Notes under the pieces: generated by a model
What the model saw: the letters and a program-made list of their open reading frames with translations, nothing else
Databases searched by the model: none
Told to the model about the DNA's origin: nothing
Translations under genes and position numbers: made by a program
NCBI RefSeq assembly: GCF_003597395.2
Contig: NC_133773.1
Coordinates: forward strand, 78,065,905-78,129,904
Source of the DNA: Chelonoidis abingdonii
Taxonomy: Eukaryota; Chordata; Testudines; Testudinidae
Direction of reading: 5' to 3'
DNA length: 64,000 nucleotides
Part shown: piece after piece, positions 57,845 through 64,000 of the stretch
How the letters are laid out: every line of letters starts with the position of its first letter
Numbering within the stretch: position 1 is the stretch's first letter

Positions 57845-60055
57845 GAAAATTGAATATTTAGAATGGGTTGACATCTTGTATCCTAAACAGATCTGATGTT
57901 AACCATACACTGCAAATGGAATAATCTTTTTGCATCCATAAAAAGTCTAATTCAGGAATATTCATCTTAGTCTAATCAATGTTTTTGGGAAAAAAGTAAG
58001 ATTATTGATGGACAAATTGTTTGACTAAAATAAACTAAAACCTTGATTTGCAACATGAACTGAGTCAGTTTAGGTTTTAAAATATTCACACTATTTTTCA
58101 CATTCTTTTCCATTTCTCTTTTGCATATCTCTTGAGATCAGATACAGGTGGGATCTGAAGCAGAGAGGCTAAACCATGGGTAGTGAACAACAGATTCCCC
58201 AGAGAAATATCACAACTGTACAAACAGTGACTTCAGTATTTCACAACTATCTTTACAATGAAAACTAAGCAGCTGATGCTTCTGCTGTTTTTATTGCCAC
58301 ATTATTACGGAATAGAGTTGCCTGTACAAAATTCAAGCTCAGTGGGCCCAATAAAATCCAAGATCAATGTTGCAGCCACGTGATAAATGTGCTTTCATAG
58401 TGCATTGGCACAAATGTTTAGTTCCAGGCATCATCCAACATGAATTCAAGATTCTAGTCCAAAATCTGGTGTAAGTGGTTGCAGCACCAAAATCAACAGA
58501 GGTAGGCCCATTGACACCATCAAAGAATTTGGTTCCCTCTCTCTCTCTGTAGTTCAGCTATCATGTAAGTTGAATGTCATGTATTCTAGCACAGTGAAAC
58601 AGCCCAAGGGGGTGTCTCATCAGTATGTTGCAGCCTTGGTACTTTAGGAACCCAGAGTGAGACCATGGACATAAAGTTTAAACCAGAACTCCCTGTAGAT
58701 TCTGAACATGCAGACCTTCCGATTCCTGCATCATGTGATAAACCTCTTACAATGGGGGGAGGCCCTTTAGTGATTACACTTCTCTAATTTTAGAGAGATA
58801 GTATCACAGGATACTACAACTCGTTTCCTCTCAGTAACAAATATCTGCTATATCCTACATACATCTTCAGTTTATACCTTCTGGGCATGTTTAATAGCTG
58901 TATGTCTCAAGACAGAAACAGAATTTTGTGCTTTGTTTTGAAGGGTTAGGATTATTGAGAAAAGTTACCCCCTGAGCAGTCCAGGGAAAAGGCTATTAGA
59001 ACAATAGGCTGGTTCGGCCCATCAGCCTATCTTGCGTAAGAAAAGAAACTTCTTTATTTGTAGTTTGTCTTTCACTTATACATCCATTTGTTCAAAGGCA
59101 TCTGAAAGTCCCTGAGCACTGACCTGAATAAAATGAAAAAGGAGGCTAATAGAGTGTTCACCTACAGCATTGTTTCCTTTCTTGTTATTAGATGGATATG
59201 ACCCTGTCTTTGATCTTCTTGCAGATGGTACAGCCCGGGGTGGCTGGGATAAAGAGACCCACATTCCTCCTGTGAGGAGGAAAGAAAGAAAGAGAGGAAT
59301 AAGCAGAAGCAAGAAATGTCCATTGTGGTAATTACAAGTGACAAAGATAAATGAGTAAAAATATGTGAACATATTCCTCAGTGGATCCTTAAATAGGTAA
59401 ACAATATCCCCTTTATTGTAGCAGGGTAGTCAATGACTGCACGGTGAAAGAAATTATGAACTTCACTTTGATCCAATAACTCTGTCAACAGAATGGTTAA
59501 ATAAACACAAGGTTTTCTTTTTTTTAAATCTGTGATGATTCTTTACATGCCAACATACTGCTTGTGTTTCAAGGGTATGTCTGTCTTCCTCAGTGGCTGT
59601 CAAATACTGAGGCCATGTCGATTGCTGACTAACAATGAAACGATTACCAACAAGAGACTTACATAATAAAACAGTTTTATTTTCTAAGGGAGGACGTCAC
59701 TAAGTATAAAATATTACTACTTTCTTTGACTGAATAGACCGAGGAGGTGACATTCTCTATGGTGGTGTGTTAATCCTTATCTTTTGTTTATTTTAATTCA
59801 TGTAGTTAACTTTTGTTCTGCATAGCCAAGAACCAGAATGAAGAAGAGGGATATGATTCTATCTTTGACTCCAAGAGAAGAAACTGCTAACAAGCAGTAT
59901 ATGTCAGTTATTTTTTGGATTGTTTTGAAATATATTATTGGCCAACTTCTGCTCTGAGGTGCACACACAAGGCTTTAGAATGATGTATGTGCATGGCCAG
60001 AATTGGACTGTATATGTGTACTTAGAGAGTAGTTTTAATCAGGAAAGTGACTGTA
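57845..60055. other. Non-coding stretch with one candidate exon
   Basis: No named repeats are seen. The only item of note is the possible 80-bp exon at 59192-59271. Confidence 0.45.
59192..59271 (+). other. Candidate coding exon, unassigned
   Basis: The segment is preceded by a pyrimidine-rich acceptor (TTTCCTTTCTTGTTATTAG) with a possible branch-point-like GGCTAAT about 45 nt upstream. It is followed by GTGAGG, a strong donor. One frame is open throughout and reads 'GYDPVFDLLADGTARGGWDKETHIPP', a balanced protein-like composition unlike the surrounding AT-rich chance frames. I do not recognise the protein, there is no partner exon in view, and a chance match is quite possible. Confidence 0.25.
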
Positions 60056-60059
60056 AGTA

Positions 60060-60655
60060 AGACCTAGTAGAGTTCATAGGTGGAGATAAACTGTTAAGGG
60101 CCTTCACAGTGAAAACAAGCATCTTGTGTTTGATGCAGTAGTAAAGAGGGAGCCAATGGAAAGATGCAAAGATAGGGCACCAGATCAAAGCGATGGGCTA
60201 GGAGAATGATCTTTGCAGAAGAATTCTGACTGGATATGAATAAGGAAAGACACATTTGTCAAGGCCAGAGAGAAATATATTGCAGTAATCAAGATGTGAG
60301 ATTTAGCTGTGTGGATAGCTAGGAAAGCTATCTTACATATGTTTTTGTAGAAAGAATGTAAAACATTTAGCCCTAGTTTGAATGTGAGGACTTAAAGAGA
60401 GGTACGAGTTGAAGATGATGTCCAGGTTATGTGTCTCAGTGACAAGCAGGATGGTGGTGTTGAGAAAAGAAGTAGCAGGGAGTTTTTTGGGGAGCAATAT
60501 TAAGAGCTTTGTTTTAGCTATGTATAGCTTGAGCTGATGGCTAGACATCCATACGGAGATGAAAAAGGGACAGCCTGAGATTTTAATTTGGACAGAAGGA
60601 GACATATCTTGGACAGAATAGAGACATAAATCTGAGTTACCAGCACAGAGATGGT
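60060..60655 (-). pseudogene. L2-clade LINE RT fragment
   Basis: The minus-strand frame reads 'SVQIKISGCPFFISVWMSSHQLKLYIAKTKLLILLPKKLPATSFLNTTILLVTETHNLDIIFNSYLSLSPHIQTRAKCFTFFLQ'. This corresponds to the L2 RT block after the YADD box ('...ISSWM..HQLKLN.SKTELL.......V.LLV...RNLGVIFDS.LSF..HI....KSC.FLL'). It continues to 60060 with the thumb region. The 5' part and the catalytic box are outside the fragment. Confidence 0.85.
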
Positions 60656-60894
60656 AGTATAACAGTGACTTGCCTATTGAATAGGCTCAGTTTACAATTG
60701 AAAAGGTGATTTTTCTAAGTGCCAGAATTGCAAATTCAGGACAATATCTGGTAATCTAGCTGTGCTCTTCCTGCTTCTTATATCAGCAGCAGTAAATAAG
60801 GATTTGCAGAATCCTGATCCTGAAAACAATGCATGTGTAGCTTTATGTACAGCTATTGTCCTTTTGAAATGAATGGGACTCTTTTATATACATG

Positions 60895-61278
60895 AAGTTA
60901 AGCAGTATGTTTGGTTTGGGAAAGAGGAGATTTAGTGGGGACATGGTGACAAATAGTTTAAAAGGTTCCATAAAAAAGATGGAGAAAATTGTTCTCTTTT
61001 GTCACAGACAGCAAGATAAGAGGCAATGGGTTCAATTATGGCATAGCAGATTTAGATTAAATTTTAGGAAAAGTTTCCTAACTGTCAGAACAGTAGGGCA
61101 ATGGAAAGGACTTCCTCTGGAGGTTCTGGAAGCTTCTTTGCTGGAGGTTTTCAAAAGGAGGCTGGATAGCCATCTGTCTTGGATGGTTTAGACATGACAA
61201 ACCCTGCATCTTGGCAGGGAGTTATACTAGATGACCCCTGTGGTCCCTTCTAACCCTGTGGATCTCAGATTCTATGTG
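60895..61278 (+). mobile_element. CR1 LINE 3' end
   Basis: The frame 'FGLGKRRFSGDMVTNSLKG' followed by 'RFRLNFRKSFLTVRTVGQWKGLPLEVLEASLLEVFKRRLDSHLSWMV' is the CR1 ORF2 C-terminus and adjoining 3' UTR. Sequence then runs through GGTCCCTTCTAACCCTGTGG to a TCAGATTCTATG terminus, the CR1 tail. It is strongly 5'-truncated (384 bp). Confidence 0.85.
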
Positions 61279-61689
61279 TGTAAATGTTTGCAGGATTAAG
61301 ATTGTAGCTGTATTGGTACTATACAAGACAGAACTCAATCTATGTCTCTCTTGCATAGGTGTGTTAGTTCTGTACGATTAACAGTAGTAAAACTCTTGCT
61401 TTGCCAGTAAATTGTGACATGAGTTGAAGATAGGTAGGGAAAGAGTACACTGAGTATAAAGGTACCATTTATGCTGTCATTTCTCCCTTTACAACTATCT
61501 GTCTATCTTACATCTTTTTGTAGCTCCTGTTACTGAGTAGATAAGTGCTGAATAGGTATAGCAAATCTTCACACTGACAACTATAGCAGACTCTCCTGCA
61601 GTGTCCACACAGCTGTACTCTCAATGCACTGCTGCATTCTACAAACCATATATCTTTGTTACTCCTGTATCCTGGGGACTGTTGGGTGT

Positions 61690-61880
61690 GAGTGCGTAGC
61701 TCGTGAAAGTCATGTCGTCATCATCATCATCATGTCTCTATCTCCTTCACTTCTGTCTGTTTCTGGCAAGTCTTTCAGTCATTCCCCAGCTGTGCTCCAG
61801 GTTTTTCAGGTCTGCTTCCACAGCTCTTCTCCATGCTGTTTTCGGTGTCCTTGTTTTCATAGTACTCCAGATCACGTATC
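61690..61880 (-). pseudogene. LINE C-terminal fragment (3' part of a LINE split by CR1)
   Basis: The minus strand encodes '[37 protein letters not shown]', the C-terminal pattern of a LINE whose upstream RT piece lies at 63484-63991 on the same strand. A short (ATC)n tract is at 61712-61732. Confidence 0.75.
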
Positions 61881-61884
61881 ACCA

Positions 61885-63482
61885 ATGTTGAATAGAAGGG
61901 AATGATCATGTCCCTCGATCTGCTGCCAATGCCCCTACTTATACAGCCCAAAATGCCGTTAGCCTTCTTGGAAACTAGGGCACACTGTTGACTCATATCC
62001 AGCTTCTCGTCCACTGTAACCCCTTGGTCCTTTTCTGTAGAACTGCTTCCTAGCCATTCGGTCCCTAGCCTGTAACAGTGAATGGGATTCTTCCGTCCGA
62101 AGTGCAGGACGCTGCACTCATCCTTGTTGAACCTCTTCAGGTTTTTTTTGGCCCAATCCTCTAATTTGTCTAGGTCCCTCTGTATCCTATCCCAACCCTC
62201 CAGCGTATCTACCACTCCTCCCAGTTTAGTGTCATCTGCAAACGTGCTGAGAGCGCAGTCCATGCCATCCTCCACATCATTAATGAAGATATTGAACAAA
62301 ACCGACCCCAGGACTGATCCTTGGGGCACTCCACTTGAAACTGGCTGCCAACTAGACATGGAGCCATTGATCACTACCTGTTAAGCCCAACGCTCTAGCC
62401 AGCTTTCTAACCATCTTATAGTCCATTCATCCAGCCCATACTTCTTGAACTTGCTGGCAAGAATCTTATGGGAGACCGTATCAAAATCTTTGCTAAAGTC
62501 AAGGAATAACACATCCATTACTTTCCCTTCATCCACAGAGCCACTACTTTCCCCTCATCCATCATAGAAGGAAATTAGGTTAGTCAGGCATGATGTGCCC
62601 TTGGTGAATCCATTCTGACTGTTCCTGATCACTTTCCTCTCCTCTAAGTGCTTCAGAATTGATTCCTTGAGGACTTGCTCCATGATTTTTTCAGGGACTG
62701 AAATGAGGCTGAGTGGCCTGTCATTCCCCAGATCCTCCTCCTTCCCTTTTTAAAGACGGGCACTACATTAACCTTTTTCCAGTCGTGGTTAAAAGGTTAA
62801 CTCCCCCGATCATCATGAGTTTTCAAAGATAATGGGCAATGGTTCTGCAGTCTGCAGTCACATCTGCCAACTCCTTTAACACCCTCAGAGGCAGTGCATT
62901 CAGCCCCTTGGACTTGTGCTCATCCAGTTTTTCGATATAGTCCTGAACCACTTCTTTCTCTACAGAGGACTGGTCACCTCCTTCCCATACTGTGCTGCCC
63001 ATTGCAGAAGTCTGGGAGCTGACCTTGTTTGTGAAGACAAGCAAAAAAAGCAATGAGTACATTAGCTTTTTCTGCATCCTCTGTTACTAGGTTGCCTCCC
63101 TCATTCAGTAAGGGACTCACACTTTCCTTGACTTTCTTCTTGCTGCTAATATACCTGAAGAAACTCTTCTTTTTACTCTTAACATCTCTTGCTAGCTGCA
63201 ACTCCAAGTGTGATTTGGCCTTCCTGATTTCACTCCTGCATGCCTGAGCAATATTTTTATACTCCTCCCTGGTCATTTGTCCAGTCTTCCACTTCTTGTA
63301 AGCTTCTTTTCTGTGTTTAAGATCAGCAAGGATTTCACTGTTAAGCCAAGCTGGTCTCCTGACGTGTTTACTATTCTTTCTACACATTGGGATGCTTTTT
63401 TCCTGGAACCTCAATAAGGATTCTTTAAAATACAGCCAGCTCTCCTGGACTCCTTTCCCCATCATGTTATTCTCCCAGGAGA
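61885..63482 (-). mobile_element. CR1 LINE, truncated at both ends, containing the RT domain
   Basis: From 63465 the minus strand reads the linker between endonuclease and RT ('GKGVQESWLYFKESLLRFQEKSIP', 'RRPAWLNSEILADLKHRKEAYKKWKTGQMTREEYKNIAQACRSEIRKAKSHLE'). It continues with 'LDEHKSKGLNALPLRVLKELADVTADCRTIAHYL' and, in RT, '[47 protein letters not shown]' (FADD at 62231-62242, both Asp intact). It stops at 'IIPFYSTL' near 61890, before the thumb end and 3' UTR. Several frameshifts lie between 62400 and 62820. Confidence 0.92.
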
Positions 63483-63483
63483 T

Positions 63484-63991
63484 TTCCAGACTGTATTTAA
63501 GCTCTTGAAGGTGTTTCTGGCTTTATTGATTTTTGTTCCAGATGTCCTGGTTTGTTCCACCGTCCTGGCTGATGGTGCTGCCCACGTATGTGAATGTTTC
63601 TATATTGGTGAGAGCATAGTCCTCTATCCGTACTCGTGATGGTGAGGTAATAATAAAGATTATGATATCTGTCTTACTGCAGTTGATCTTCAGTCCAATT
63701 TGCTGAATGTGTTGAGTTGATTTTTTTTTCTTGTATATGGTGCTGAGTATGTGATAGGAGAGCATCTGCAAAGTCCAGGTCTTCAAGGGATGAGAACAGT
63801 GTCCATTTAATGTCTCTTGGCATGTCTTCAGTTGTACGCTGTTGTGGTAATTCAGCCTCCCAGTCCCAGACCTGAACTTTAGCGTCCACAATCTGGTCCT
63901 GTCCCAAACCTGGACTTTTGCGTCCAAAAGTCTGGGGGCTTACCTGAAACTCCCCCAAGCTCACTACCAGCTTGGGTATTTGGGCTGCCAC
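63484..63991 (-). pseudogene. LINE RT fragment flanking the CR1
   Basis: The minus strand reads 'WTLFSSLEDLDFADALLSHTQHHIQEKK' (the palm box, where a two-residue deletion turns FADDLALL into FADALL and removes one catalytic Asp; 63761-63772). It then reads 'QIGLKINCSKTDIIIF', 'TFTYVGSTISQDGGTNQDI' and, one frame over, 'INKARNTFKSLNTVWKS'. This is the palm/thumb order of a non-LTR RT. It is followed at 63482 by CR1. The clade is RTE-like by impression only. Confidence 0.8.
63865..63940. repeat. Short tandem duplication in the LINE fragment
   Basis: On the minus strand GGACGCAAAAGTCCAGG, TTTGGGAC and, 38 bp on, GGACGCTAAAGTTCAGG, TCTGGGAC are two near-identical copies. Confidence 0.75.
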
Positions 63992-64000
63992 CAGGTCAGG

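Noticed and set aside
1..64000. CRISPR arrays, bacterial operons, tRNA or rRNA genes
   Set aside because: No regularly spaced direct repeats, no ribosome-binding-site-linked gene strings and no intact tRNA fold were seen. The only tRNA-like segments are SINE heads.

Overview
This window is vertebrate nuclear DNA, most likely from a turtle. The strongest taxonomic signal is a tRNA-derived SINE at 42303-42491. It matches the family I know as the tortoise pol III SINE (cryptodiran turtles), recalled from memory and not searched. CR1 and L2 LINEs, MIR-like SINEs, a Ty3/gypsy element, a DIRS element and many short hAT-type elements also fit a non-avian reptile. I found no convincing host gene, tRNA, rRNA or CRISPR array. 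Nearly every readable protein is a decayed transposon protein. The rest looks like intergenic or intronic DNA, with one weak candidate exon (59192-59271).

Layout. 1-5.8 kb: AT-rich sequence, low-complexity repeats and a MIR fragment. 5.9-7.6 kb: a reverse-strand non-LTR retrotransposon fragment. 9.6-14.1 kb: two hAT-type elements. 17.8-22.6 kb: a nearly complete Ty3/gypsy element on the minus strand (LTR, gag, protease, RT, RNase H, integrase, LTR). A CR1 copy and a 213-bp insertion containing a 182-bp perfect palindrome lie inside it, and a hAT element abuts its right LTR. 23.6-24.7 kb: a GC-rich minisatellite, a 40-bp perfect palindrome and a SINE. 26.5-29.4 kb: a Harbinger-like MITE, two hAT elements and a solo LTR. 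32.0-32.3 kb: a hAT element. 33.15-40.14 kb: a 7-kb DIRS-type tyrosine-recombinase retrotransposon with inverted terminal repeats, carrying a nested LTR and a nested hAT element. 40.6-43.6 kb: an L2-like 3' end, the turtle SINE and a solo LTR with a nested hAT. 44.9-48.9 kb: two palindromic MITEs and a LINE split by a solo LTR. 53.0-54.1 kb: an internally deleted CR1. 57.2-57.8 kb: an LTR-like unit. 60.0-64.0 kb: an L2 fragment, a CR1 3' end, and a CR1 lying within another LINE.

The main interest is the insertion history. Several insertions are resolved to the base by target-site duplications: 8 bp for hAT, 5 bp for LTRs and 14 bp for the palindromic insertion. These give relative ages. The gypsy coding region is full of stops, while the palindrome inside it is flawless and so should be much younger. 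All family names come from remembered conserved motifs and have not been checked by a database search.
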